Positions 48,148-60,001 of a DNA stretch of 64,000 nucleotides are shown piece after piece. Under the pieces are notes generated by a model. The model had not been told where the DNA came from and searched no databases. It saw nothing but the letters and a program-made list of their open reading frames with translations. The stretch is from Mansonella perstans (taxonomy: Eukaryota > Nematoda > Chromadorea > Rhabditida > Onchocercidae), in contig JBAMDO010000073.1 in NCBI GenBank assembly GCA_037074765.1, positions 181,168-245,167 on the forward strand, given 5' to 3'. Positions within the stretch are counted from its first letter, which is position 1. Each line of letters begins with the position of its first letter. Position numbers and translations under genes: made by a program.

Positions 48148-49470
48148 ATGAATCTTCGAGTAGCAAAAGCCGATGACTTATTGAATACGCAGCATTGCAA
48201 CTTGTTATGTTTACCGGAAAATTATCAGATGAAGTATTATTTTTATCACGCCTTATCATGGCCACAATTATCGTATGTTGCTGAAGATGATAAGGTAAGG
48301 GAAAAAGGAAGACAATTATTAACAGGTAATAGGTAATTGATAGAGAGATAGGTATGGATAGATAATTTAGTTGTACCATATTTAAACTTGTTCCTTTTTA
48401 TGTTTCACTTTGATTTTAAGGATGAATTGGTTTTTGTAAAAGTATTTGAAAAAGATTCTTCAGAAATAAAAATACATCATAGAATATCAGTGCTGTGCAA
48501 AAATTGAACATTTATCATTTGTATCGGCATAGTATATGACGGATAAATGCCAAAATGTTCATGATTTGATGTGAAACCATGTTTTTGGCATAGTTGTTGC
48601 TTCACTTTGTTTCCAGATCGAATTTTAATGCGAAAGATGTCGGATAATTTTAATTAAGTGTATTTCGATTAATTAATATCTTGAAGCTATCATTCAGCTG
48701 ACTTTAGGGTAATATAGTTGGTTATGTATTGGCGAAAATGGAAGAAGAGGCAGATGATGAACCGCACGGTCATATTACTTCATTGGCGGTCAAGCGTTCG
48801 TATCGCCGTCTCGGTCTTGCCCAAAAGTTGATGGATCAAACTGCTCGTGCAATGATTGAAACATTCAATGCTCATTACGTATCGCTTCACGTACGTGTAT
48901 CGAATAGAGCAGCGTTGAATCTTTATCAAGTTTGTTATTTTGACAGTTTGCCTCTATACAGCAATTTAAGTGGACAGAAATGAAACTTTATAGCTATTTA
49001 AATACGCAAATAATGCATTTTGTAAATTTCAAATAACCGAAAATTGTTTGTGCTTTATGAAGAGGGCTACAATGCTATAATATGCTTATTCCATATTTGA
49101 GGTAGTATATTCTAGAATAATGAATTTCATCTCATAGATGTCTTAGAAAAACAAAGAACAATGGGAAAAAGATGCGAGAATACTAAAGAATAGTGACTGA
49201 AAAGTCTTTATTAAAAAAAGAGCACTTTTATTGGCAATAAACAAAGAAAGGGATGGTCATATCCATTGATGAAATTTTTTGCAGAATACTTTGAAATTTG
49301 AAATTTCTGATGTAGAACCGAAATATTACGCAGACGGTGAAGATGCCTATGCGATGAAACGTCCACTGGTGCAGTTTGCAATAGAAAACAATATTGAACC
49401 AGCAGATAGGAAGGCATTTTTTAGTACCAAAGAAGAAAGAGAACATGCAAGGAAGCAGAAAAATAACTAA
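48148..49470 (+). CDS. NAA10: N-alpha-acetyltransferase 10, NatA catalytic subunit
   Basis: Three exons in phase 0: 48148-48294, 48708-48929 and 49285-49470, giving 184 residues. The enzyme transfers acetyl from acetyl-CoA to the N-termini of nascent proteins after methionine removal (Ser, Ala, Thr and similar), acting at the ribosome with the NAA15 scaffold. The GNAT fold is complete: N-terminal [20 protein letters not shown], the strand [27 protein letters not shown], the acetyl-CoA loop RRLGLAQ (R-x-x-G-x-A) and [18 protein letters not shown], then the C-terminal GNAT strand with [16 protein letters not shown]. Near-identity to animal NAA10 makes this secure. The human protein (235 residues) has a long acidic disordered tail; here it is replaced by a short basic end ([12 protein letters not shown]), as in shorter invertebrate forms. 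The 20-residue linker after AYAMKR is the most diverged part. Confidence 0.97.
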
Positions 49471-49603
49471 TAGTTTCGTTGATTTTTGAAATTTCAAGCT
49501 ATGGTTCATTGGAATTTTTTTACATTAATTGAGATTTTTTTTTGATAATAACAAATAATAACAACACCTTTTTTTTTTCTAGCGAATGGGTGTTTGGCTA
49601 AGC

Positions 49604-50153
49604 TAGTGGTTCCCAAAATTCTCGAGACCAGGGACCACTTTGGCTTTTTGATTTGCAGTAGGAACTGTGAAGTTCAAAAATAATAATTTCTATTAATTTG
49701 AGAACAAACTTTAATCAAAACTTTTAACTTGTTAATCAAGTTTCATAATATAAAAACGAAGGACCATTCTCAATAGAAAATTCATTTTGCTTTTCATTAG
49801 TGTATTATTTGAGCTTGCACTTCCCTGATGGGTTGAGTACTTCTGGGACTAAAACTTTTGCTCAAAGCTACAACCATATCATCAATTTTTTTAGTTGATT
49901 CGTGCTCTTGTTTTTAACTACACGCAAAGCGGGAGGCAGGATAATGAATTCCTACAAACAAAATCAAAGTGAGGAAGGAGATATAAGCTAACACTGACGT
50001 TGCAAAAGAATTTCATTATCCATATTAAATGTTAAGCGGAATACATCTCTATCATCAACAAATGAATCAAGTGTAACCTAAAAAAAACAGGGCCTCTTCA
50101 GTTTTTTGTTCTCTGCTTCGCCGCTCTCTCGGACTACCAGTTGGGAACCGCTA
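49604..50153. mobile_element. hAT-like non-autonomous element (MITE), about 550 bp
   Basis: The left end tagtggttcccaaaa is the inverse of the right end ttgggaaccgcta, and the first bases match the typical hAT terminal repeat CAGNGGTTCCCAA. Internal accagggaccactttggc near the left end is also characteristic of hAT-derived elements. Flanks ggctaagc and cgctaaac agree at six of eight positions, as expected for a decayed 8-bp target duplication. There is no transposase frame, so the element would depend on a source elsewhere. It lies about 130 bases downstream of the NAA10 stop. Confidence 0.78.
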
Positions 50154-52335
50154 CGCTAAACCAGAGGTTTTGAATATGTAAATTTCGAAGGTGAATTCTG
50201 TTTTATCTGGTTACTCAGCTTCCGATTTTGATGATTGTGAAATTCCTTTCGATTATTTACATGGCATTTAAAATTTCATCAGTTTCATAAATCTCGTTTA
50301 AACTTTTCAAAATATTTTTTAAAATTGATGGGTAAATAATCTTGCCACAAACTCTTCGATATTTATCAAAAAAGTTTGCGTGAAGTTTTTGAGAGAGTGA
50401 TCTTTTTTATTTGCTCGTATGCGGTTTTCTTTTTCTTTTTTTTACTGCGCAAATAATTCTTTCCGATATGGAAATGTATCGATTAAAATCTATCTTTGAT
50501 TTGGCGAATATTTCGACATGTTACAATAATTCACCAGCTGGGTTAAATTTAGGCATGTTAGAGAGATACTCGTAGTGTTACCAACACTATGATATGAAGA
50601 AGCTGCTTTGCCAGCTAATGCATCGAGATTTCTCTAATTAGATAGTAACTAGAAGTAATGATTAGTGATGTAAAATTCTTCTAAAAAATTTCAGATTTAA
50701 TAATCAAAATTAAAACCAGCATTATGAAGAGAAGGGAAATGTCTTCTGATATACGGTCTTTTCCGTTGTTTCATTTTATAAATGATACTGCAAGAAATTT
50801 TTTGCAGTTTAGGATTGGAGTGAATCGTACTATTGATTGATTTCAGGTGCTAGGATTTTGTTTGCAATTTTTTTCTTATGTTACAGTGTTGTTTAAAAAT
50901 ATTTAAAAATCATCTGTAGCATTTTTGACGTGCAACTTTTATACCTGATTGATTGAAGAATTAAATAGTGACCATTAATGTCCAAGTATCATTCAATTCA
51001 TGTTGTTTAGACAAACTTAGTTATGATGCATAGTGGTGTAATTTAAATGTTCCTTTTTGTATGACCTCTTGTTCAATGAATCTTTTGCTTTGAACATCGG
51101 TATATTACGTTTTCAAATGAGATTTTTGTTATTTCTTTACCTTATTCACTAACCCATAGTGAAGTAAGATTAATGTTGAAGATTTCATGCTTATAATTAA
51201 TTCATCATTTGGACTTAATTATAGCGCTAATTAATGGTTTATGATTATGTTTTTTGTTTGTTAAGAATCATTGCTGATTAATTTAAAGTGACAGAAAAAA
51301 AAAATAGATTTAATATAATTTCTTCATCATTTTGTCATATACTAGGTAAAAGTCTTTGACAATGTTACATCTAGAAAAAGCATGAAAATTCCACAAGGAA
51401 GGTTAAAATTTACATTAATGCTTCTTCCTTCTGCTTTATCTGACAGCCAAATAACACTTTCCTCGAATGGAATTTCTCCTGTTTTTTTTTTTTTTTCATG
51501 TCTCGAAATTTTGAAAATAACTGAAATAGAAGTTCGTTTTTTAATTTTAATGGAAAAAAGTAATTTTTTTTTTTTTTTGTATCATTTACCATGAATAGAA
51601 AATAATTGTCAGATATTGCTAATGATTTCATTTACTGACAGTATACTAAAGTGGCAGAGATTTAAACTTATATTTACATTTCCAATCATTTCAAATGACA
51701 TTAAAATACGATGAATTATTGCATAATTGATTTGTCACTTCACTTACATTCATTCTTGCCATATATGTTTTGTTGTTTAAATTTTAAATTCTTTAAAAAT
51801 TTCCAATCATTTCAAATGATATTAAATACAAATGGATTAATCAAACGATAGAAGCTTTGCATATTATAAGAAATACTTTCAAATATTATTTAAATATTTC
51901 ACAGGAATTCATTTGTGTTAGTTTCAAATCTTACGCGAACAAATAAACGCTGGTATTATTAAATTAACAATACGATTATTTCAAATAATGTGAAAATAAT
52001 GTTTGTAAACTGATACAATTGCGAAAATATAGTGGTAATAAATTACGCGATAATAATTTAATCAATCGATTTCTCCAATTAATATGTACGGCACATTGAG
52101 AACATTATATGATCTAATAATATTACTATCAACGCTGACAAGTTTTAATTTGTCGTACTGAATTTAATTCTTTGTAAAATTTTACAGTACATCAAATTTA
52201 TCACTTTTTTTTGCTATTTTATTTTAAAACAAATTAAATTAACGCTTCGTTTGAAAAAGAGGAAAAAATTATTGCAATAATTAGGAACATTTGAAATTTA
52301 CATCGTATCATATTGAAATTAATTATAATTATCTG
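50154..52335. other. Intergenic, no gene seen
   Basis: AT-rich spacer between the MITE and the 3' end of the minus-strand DPNYQ gene. It holds a direct repeat of tttccaatcatttcaaatga (about 51680 and 51800). The overlapping frames at 51382-51631 contain poly-Phe or poly-Lys from T tracts and are rejected. Confidence 0.55.
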
Positions 52336-53956
52336 TCACCATTCCTTCTTATCAGCACCAAAGATATCTTGATCTAGAGCTGCCAATGTTTGATAATTTG
52401 GATCAAATGTTCCAGCCTATAATAATTTATAACTATAAATTACTTCTAAATTCTAGTGCATAAAAATACGATAAGCATGAATGAAATTGTGTATAGAAGT
52501 TTTTGTTTAATTAAGTCATTCCCAAAAATAATGAAATAATTTCTTCTTAATTGGGAATTTGTTCTTTCTTCAAATCTGTTCTATCATTCTTTGTGCTTCT
52601 TTTATTATCATCAAGTGATAAGATCAAAATGAAAATAACAATGCAATCACAATTCTTTCTTGCAAATTTCACAGTAACTAATTAATTCTATTGCAAATGA
52701 TATTTAGCATCAAGCATGATAAATAGTCAACCAGCTGACTGATTTTTTAAAAAACTCAACAGTTTCTTTTGCATACCTTTCCCACCGGTGTAGTAGGAGC
52801 GCGAACTGGTGGAGGAGCCGGTTCATTTTTCTTATCTGTACCAAAGATATCAGCACCAACAACAGCCAATGTCTTAAATAAATTTCTATTAAGAAATGAA
52901 ATTAAATTTTGACTTTATAGAATTTAATTTCTTCGAAATAGTATAAATTTTTAGAAATCTCAGCTTTTCCTTTGAAAATTGATATGGATTACTTGATAAT
53001 TTGGATCGTGTGTAGCGGCTATACCACCTTTATTTGCTGGTGTCTGCAGGTTTCTACCACCGCCTGCTTTATCCGCCCCAAATACATCACCAGCTACAGC
53101 GGCCAAGGTCTATTTTGTAAAATATTATTTAAAAATTCACCAGATATGTACTGAAATTTTTTCGAAGACAATAAGAAAATTACCCCAACTGATGGAATCG
53201 AACAATTTCAAAAATGGTTTATAACTGTTTAAATAACTCTTAAAAGATAAGGGACTAGAAAATTTTCGATTACCTGGTAATTCGGATCGTGCGTACCGAC
53301 AATTCCACCTACTGGCGGTGCTTTTGGTGCTATTGCCGGGCGTGCACCAGGAGCTTGCTTATCACCACCGAATATATCGGCATCGATACCAGCTAACGTC
53401 TGAATAATTTTTGTTTTGTAAAAAGGAGAAAAATGTTTCTTTTCATGAATTAGAATATGACTTTTTCTATTCATCATTTCCATTACTAATAACTTTTTTC
53501 CATTCATAAAGAAGTGACGAATTTTTTTTTTAATTTCAAGATAAAGAAAAAGTTCAGCATATTTCATCTGCTGTTTCGCTTTAGTCTTTGATTCTAATAT
53601 TTGCTTCAAATCAAACTGCTACTTGACAATTGTAATAATCGTTAAACTAAAGAATAAAAATAGAAACTTCCAAAAGAACATTACTTGATAATTTGGATCA
53701 TGCGTACCGACTATTCCACCTGCCGTTGGTAGTTTTGGCAGTTGCACGGGCGGAGGAGCAACCTGCCGATTGGCCGGTTCTTGTGCTACTGTAATATATA
53801 TTTTTAATATAAATGACCGTTGTTGCCTTTCGATTTCAATAATTACCAACTTTTTAGTGTCCTTTTGCCCGTAGTATGTTGTGATGTATCGTCGAAATCT
53901 TCTGAGGTGCGTTTCTTTTTCTTCCTTTTCTTTTTCTTCTTCTTCTTCTCAAACAT
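52336..53956 (-). CDS. DPNYQTLA/DIFGxDK repeat protein with lysine-rich N-terminus
   Basis: Six minus-strand exons: 53956-53851, 53788-53685, 53399-53274, 53109-52993, 52872-52777 and 52416-52336 (stop), about 209 residues. The N-terminus is a lysine/arginine block (MFEKKKKKKKRKKKKRTSED), which would act as a nuclear or nucleic-acid-binding tail. The rest is four copies of a unit made of DPNYQTLA, four residues, D-[IV]-FG-x-DK and a Pro/Ala-rich linker ending GIVGTHDPNYQ. Exon borders fall at the same place in each unit (between Gln and Thr, phase 0), so the repeats spread by exon duplication. The last unit is closed by DIFGADKKEW. The first junction needs a phase 1 donor (AAAA/gttggt) and is the least certain. 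Low complexity of linkers suggests disorder with short binding motifs. I do not recognise a named family. Confidence 0.85.
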
Positions 53957-55714
53957 TCATTCATATTTTTGATTAAACTTATGAATAATAATAATAATAA
54001 TAATATTGGTAGAATTCACTACATTTTAACTAATACGACAAAAATATTTTAAAAAATTTATAATAACTTAATCGATAAAAATCCAATAGCTATTTGGCTA
54101 ATTGAATGTTTTTTCTTTTTTCACCATATTTTTATTACTGTAATCGATTATTGACGAGAAAATTATCTTAATTAGGATTCAATTAAATTAAAATTCATCA
54201 GTTTAAATAAGTTGCAATATATTCGTAAGAGATTTAAATCGAATCAAAAAATAAAATAGTAAATCAATTTTTCACAATTTACTTTGCAGCGGCAGCAACA
54301 CATTGGTAATGTATATGTTACAACTGATAAAAGCTGTAGTGTAATATAAGTGATAATAATTAATGAAATGGGAAATTCGAGTAGAAATCTGGTCGTAGTA
54401 AATGTTGTATCCATTCCTTTTGTAGTAAATTTTCAATGAGTTTCTTCGTTTCTCTTCTTTCTCTCTCTCTTTCAAAATAATTTGTTCGAAGATATTTTAG
54501 ATATTAATTTTTTTCCAAATTTATCCAATATTTAATGATGCAACCACTCACTAAATAACAATAGAATTCGAAATAATCCATTGCAACTGTTAATGAAAGT
54601 TTATATTTGAAATTTTGTCATTTAATTTTTCCTTTTTTTCTTGCAAATTTTTGCCAATATAAATAAATGTATCGGGAGATCTCGAAAGCTAATGAATGAA
54701 GCAATGAAATGTAGTAAAAAATTATCCTCTTGTAAATTACATATCAGCTAGAAAAAATGGCGGAAACATTCTTTAATGTTTGTAATTCTTTGATCGAAAA
54801 TTTATTCAAGAATAATCGTAGTGAAATGAAATGCTCAATAGATCGGTTGAGATTTTTGCTTTAGTTTATAAAAAATTTAATTAATTAGCCAAAATTTAAT
54901 TTGAACCATGCCGAATTTTCAATAAAAAATGTGGCATCAAATTGATTCAAATCTTTCTACTCATGATTTCTCATAATATTACGGTAGAGAGCTACTATAA
55001 CTAGTACGCTTCTAAAAGTGAAAATTCGTCTACGGTTGCTTGGTGATAAGAAACAGGAAAAGATATCGTAATTTGGAAGAGAGCAAAGACTATATACGGT
55101 TTTTAAGAAAAGCAGTGCATTTTGTTGAGAGAGGGGTAGAGATTGATAAAGCTAGTGATAAAGTTGTTCAATTGATAATTATAACAGTGATTTTAGTTCG
55201 TTTCAGTTAAAAGTATCGAATTGTTAGAGTTATTTAGACATTTATTAAATTTTATTCTTTATTCGATTTCATTTTTTTTTTTTTTTTTTTTTAGAAATTT
55301 CTATGGAAGACATTTTCTTCAACAAAATAATATTTATATTTTGCTGTGTATTATTGGTTTGAAGTATTTTTGCGCATTTTGATAATATTTTCTTCGATTC
55401 GAGGTCTGATATTGTGATTTCTTTAAAATTTTTAATTTCAATCAAAAAATATAATCGATTAAAAAAATATAAAGTTTAAGAATATATATAAACTATCAAA
55501 AAGTAATATTTACTTTATGGATTTTTCTAATAACGTTCTTGATGATATCACTGTTACATTAACTATATTACTGAAATTCAACTATCAATGAGTAGAAAAA
55601 CAGCTAATTAATGCAGAAATTTTTTCCATTTATGTGTTAATATTTTATTTTATAGTTTGTTTAATTCGAGCAAAAAAAAAGAGAGAAATGGTTTGTTAAC
55701 GAAATAAACTTGAA
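53957..55714. other. Intergenic between divergent genes, no gene seen
   Basis: Shared upstream region of the minus-strand DPNYQ gene and plus-strand BROX. It contains an (aat)n microsatellite at about 53982-54005 and a poly-T tract near 55270-55292. No coding frame is credible. Confidence 0.55.
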
Positions 55715-58188
55715 ATGGCACATTGGTTTCATCGAAATCCAATCAAAGCAACAGAACAAGTAGATTTCCAGCTTAAATCAATCCTTACCACTGCACAAGC
55801 ATCGAAAATTTGCAAGTATGTCTGTGATTTTTATTGACCTTTGACCGCATCTTCATTTTTGTGACATTTATATTTATATTTATAATATTTATTGATATGC
55901 AGATATTTAGCATTGTATGTTATCAGTTTTCATGAGTTATGCATAAGTTTGAAATGTGATATTCAATTAAATCGGGATTTAGAAAGTTTACGATAGTTTA
56001 TGGTATATTTTACGATAGTTTACGATACTTTGCGTTGAGTTTACAATAATAGTTTACGATGCTTGTCGTAATGCGTCTCTGTATTAGAATCAAAAAACTT
56101 TTCTGCAATAGTCCGTGATTCATTATCATTAATGTTGTTGAAGTGAATTTTACGGCGAATGTTATCGAAATTGCTTAAAGCTTAACACTAAATTTAAATT
56201 TAAATTAGAAATCAATTTATTTATTACAGTGAGCTTCGATTAAGACGTAATCATCTTCTGGAACATTTCAAGAATGCTAGTAATGATTTGAATGTATTGG
56301 ATGATGATTTCAATCAATATCTATCGCTATTTAGTGGTTTTGTGTTTGCTTTTGATAATGATAAAGTTGTTGAAACGAAAAGCAGCAAACTTGTACCAAT
56401 TCTTAGATTTCGATGGAATAATTCAATGCTTGGCATAGTAGCAACGTTAGTTTATAATTATCGATTATCATTTATTAAATTAATTGTTTGATTTGCTTAT
56501 TTCAATATAAAGATGCTTTCAAATAATAGTAACAATCATATATTTCAGTGAAGTTAGTGATAGTTGGTATGAAGTTTTAAATATATGTGTAAATATGGCC
56601 TTATGGTTATCGAAACATGCGGCATGGATTGCGGCAAAAGATGAAGTGTTCGAAGGTGACGCTAAAGAAGCGCATACTTGTTTGCGACGCGCTGCTGGTA
56701 TATTGATATTTGTGCGCGAAAACACTGGTATTTCTTTAAAGAATTATACAGAATTTTATTCTTTCTTAAGATTATGAATATATTAAAATAGAATAAACGA
56801 AAAATTGTAATAGTTGATGTTCGATTTTTTTTTTTATTTCATATTTACCTTTAAATCATTTCATTTAACTGATGGATTAGTCATCCCATTTCAGATAAGG
56901 TCACTGGATTAACTTCATTCCCGGGTTCAGATTTTGACCCAGCCGTACTTACTGCTTACATAAATCAATTCACAGCTGAAGCACAAGAAATTACAGTGGC
57001 ACGTGCTATTGAGCTGAAACATAGCTCTGGCTTAATTGCAGCATTAGCTCATGAAACTAGTCGTTTGTTTATGAAAGCAGGTCAGTGCTAGAAAACTTGC
57101 AGATATTATCCTTTTAGTCCTGGAATTGATTGACTTCTATGTAGCTGTATTTATTTCCTAGTTTTTATGCTGTTAAACGTGTTTTTCGCTTAGTAAACTT
57201 TGCTTATTTTCGTATTTTTTTCATTTAATTATAAATGTTATTTGTTTTCAGATGTTTGGAAATGAGCAAAATTGTTAGGTTTTGTTTATCGCAAATATTC
57301 AATTGAATTACTCCTTGGTCAAATGCTTATACTACAGTTGGAAAAATTAACAAAATTTGTTTGTGTTTAGATAAAAGTCTCGAAAAATTGGATCTAGCAT
57401 TGTTTGGAAAATGGCGATATTATCTTCAGTTGAAATCGCAAATATATACAGCATATGCTTATGCTTTTTTTGGTGAAAATCTACTATCTCAAGATAAATG
57501 TGGCGATGCAGTAAGAGCGTGCAGGGAGGGTGTATCATGTTTTGATGTTGCTGTCGATTTTGCTGAAAAGTATCGGAAGGCTAACGGACCAGGTAGCGCA
57601 GATTTGTTTACTCACTGCTGAAGATAAAAAAATGCGACAGAATTAAATATTCGAAAGTTTTTTTCTAGAATTTTTCGGGAGTTCTTTTTTGAAGGATTTT
57701 GGAAATCAATATTTTTTTAGGAATCACTGCAAAACCTGATTCTCATCTATTTTTTCGCCGTGTTCGACCACTATGTGAGCGACATATGGAAAAAGCTGAA
57801 CGTGAAAATGGTCTTATTTATCACCAGAAAGTGCCGGACATATGTCCAGAACCCGAAGGAAAGCCTACTTTTGGTTTGGTTGAAGCAATGCCATTCAAGA
57901 TTCCTAGCATGAGCTCGGTAATTGATAGTTATGATCCAATGTCACTGAATTCTATAATTTTAACAAATGGATCGAGCTTTAATTTCATTAGGTTTGCACC
58001 TTTTTATAAGACTTTTTTTGTAGCTGTGGACGCCATCTGTTTACGAAGCATTCGATATATCAAAAGCAAAAATGCCGGATTTTTCGAAAGTGGAGAAAAG
58101 TCGCAGAACATTGTCGCTCGTACAAGAAGAGAAAATCTATGAAACGGAACGAGATCCAAGCAATTTAAGTGGTTGTATAGTTTCATGA
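55715..58188 (+). CDS. BROX: BRO1-domain protein BROX with CaaX end
   Basis: Seven exons: 55715-55815, 56230-56445 (gttagt donor), 56549-56727, 56895-57080, 57371-57592, 57721-57917 and 58024-58188, all in phase, 421 residues against 411 in human BROX. The protein starts MAHWFHRNPIKATEQVDF and carries BRO1 signatures throughout, including SKICNELR, NMALWLSKHAAW, AEAQEITVARAIELKH (the most conserved helix), YTAYAYAFFGENLL and LVEAMPFKIPS. BRO1 domains bind the C-terminal helix of CHMP4/ESCRT-III; BROX acts in ESCRT-mediated nuclear-envelope repair. The chain ends SGCIVS, a CaaX box predicted to be farnesylated, as human BROX ends in CYIS. It lacks the V domain and proline-rich tail of ALIX, which separates it from that paralogue. 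Identification is secure. Confidence 0.97.
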
Positions 58189-59790
58189 ACCTTTGGAAGA
58201 TAACATTCAATGTAATAATATTTTTTCCTTTTTCTTCTCTGGTGATGTCTTTCATTCTGATAGTCAAATTCTGGTCTAAAATTCAAGTTTCAGGCTGTAC
58301 TTTCATCTATTACATTTTTTAGCGCATCTCAGTTGGAAGATCAGTAAGAACATAAGGGATTTTTAAATCGTTTCATCTCTTCAGCTGTTAATTTAGTGTG
58401 GAATCACGGGATTATTATTAGATGTCAAATGGAAACATGGTTTGAAGTTCCGAGAGATAAGAAAGGTAGGAATTGATAGGAATTTTAATATATCTCAAAT
58501 CTTAAAGCGCAGTTGCAGCCAGTTAGCTGCTTCATTAGAAATGTCGAAATCGATAACTACCACTTTCAAACTTTTAAGAATCATATGTTTCACGGTTTTA
58601 CTCCGGTTTTCTAATTTCAGAAAGTCTTCACTGTTTTACTCCGGTTTTCTAATTTCAGAAAGTTTTTATGTTTCCATTTTCGCTGTATAGGATTCATTTT
58701 AAGTCAATGAAATGTTATCCAGGATTATATCAAGTTTTTTTCCTTCAACAACATGAATTTTTCTTTATGTGTCGGCTTATGTTGTTTATGGCACTTCCTT
58801 GCGTTTAGGTGCGCTGTCTACAAGTATTTCTTGAAGAGGACCATCAAGAAGATTGTCTAGAAGATAGATAGCTTTCGACTGTCTTTCTAAATTTTCAAAA
58901 GAACGGTTTTAAACAGATTTCGAATTAAATTTTCAATCCGGTTTTTCAATCTGGAATCCGGTTTTTCAATCTTTCAATCCGGTTTTTCAATTTTCAATCT
59001 GGAAACTCACAATTCCCGCTGTTTTTGGTGAATAGTCAATTACAACTCAATAATAATGAAACGTTCGTTCTGTAAGGATTGTTTCACAATTTTTTCTGTG
59101 CATTTTTTTTAATATTAATAAAAAATTATCCTTTCATTAAAATATTTCATTGGACATTTGTTATATAAAAAATTTATCGCGAAGCTTCCAGCGTACTGTA
59201 CTTTGCGGGCAAATTGCGGATTTTGGAGTCCAAGTTTACTCGCAGAAACTATATTCATGAACTTTAAACTTTCATAACCTTAGTATAGTCAAATGTACAA
59301 AAGTTGTTAAAGAAATAAATTCATTAAAATTTGCTATTGCTACATTAAATATATTTTCAGTTGTTCTAACAAAAATTTTGTCAGCCTACCTACTATTTAA
59401 TTAATGAACTACGACATGAATTGCATGTATATTTATATTTGTTGTGTTCAAGCAAACTATGTCTGATTCGAGTAGGTGATCGGACTGTTATGATCAACAA
59501 TTTATGCAAAATTTCATCTGGCTAAGTTATTTAAAACAATAATTTTTGGGTTTCATTTACTAATTCTTTTTAGAACATTTACATGAAGCTCAGAAATTTA
59601 CAATTACTTCACAAATGACATACAAAGGATACCTGTACGAAATCTGAATATTTACAGAACTTATCATCTTGTATTTCAACTAAATAGACTTAATTCTAAG
59701 TTACATATTTACGTATTATGCTATTCTAACTAGTCTATCTCAAAAAAAAGAAAAATTGATTCCATAAGTTACATAAGTGACTGAAAAAGC
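58189..59790. other. Intergenic, no gene seen
   Basis: AT-rich spacer after BROX. It holds two short repeat zones: ttttactccggttttctaat plus ttcagaaagt twice (58596 and 58634), and tttcaatccggtttttcaat four times (58934-58998). The 82-codon frame at 58442 spans the first repeat and is not supported. Confidence 0.55.
58594..58998. repeat. Two short direct-repeat clusters with shared ccggtttt core
   Basis: A 38-bp unit is duplicated at 58596-58668, and 250 bases later ccggtttttcaatc is repeated three to four times. Both share a tccggtttt core, which may be coincidental. Confidence 0.75.
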
Positions 59791-60001
59791 TTATTGCAAT
59801 ATCAATTCATCATTATTTACAAATAAGAGTAATTCATCGGCACCTTCCATCCATTTCTGTAACCACCTGTTTATCAATTAATATATGTTTATCAATTAAT
59901 AATTTCTTTTCAAGATGAAAGATACAGTGCGTCTTTTAATTCAATGTAGCAATAATTAAAATGCTCCGAGATTTCACGAATTCGATGGTTTTGCATTTAT
60001 G
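59791..60001 (-). CDS. Terminal exons of an unrecognised minus-strand gene (5' part not found)
   Basis: On the minus strand, 60001-59978 (behind a ttttttctag acceptor, phase 2 to 2) joins 59866-59791 (behind aaacag) to read NAKPSNSWLQKWMEGADELL, then LFVNNDELILQ and a stop. The amphipathic, Trp-containing, acidic end is clearly protein-like and stands out from the AT-rich surroundings. The 24-base exon is small but its phase fits. Upstream exons should lie between 60.1 and 62 kb on the minus strand, but none could be picked out with confidence. No family is recognised. Confidence 0.4.

Noticed and set aside
48512..48600. Possible hairpin in NAA10 intron 1 (tgccaaaa ... ttttggca)
   Set aside because: The stem is only about 12 bp with an asymmetric bulge and no known seed; too weak to call an RNA gene.
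53229..53609. 126-codon minus frame read straight through
   Set aside because: Only the part 53399-53274 is coding; the upstream part is the intron before its acceptor and the downstream part follows the gtaatc donor.
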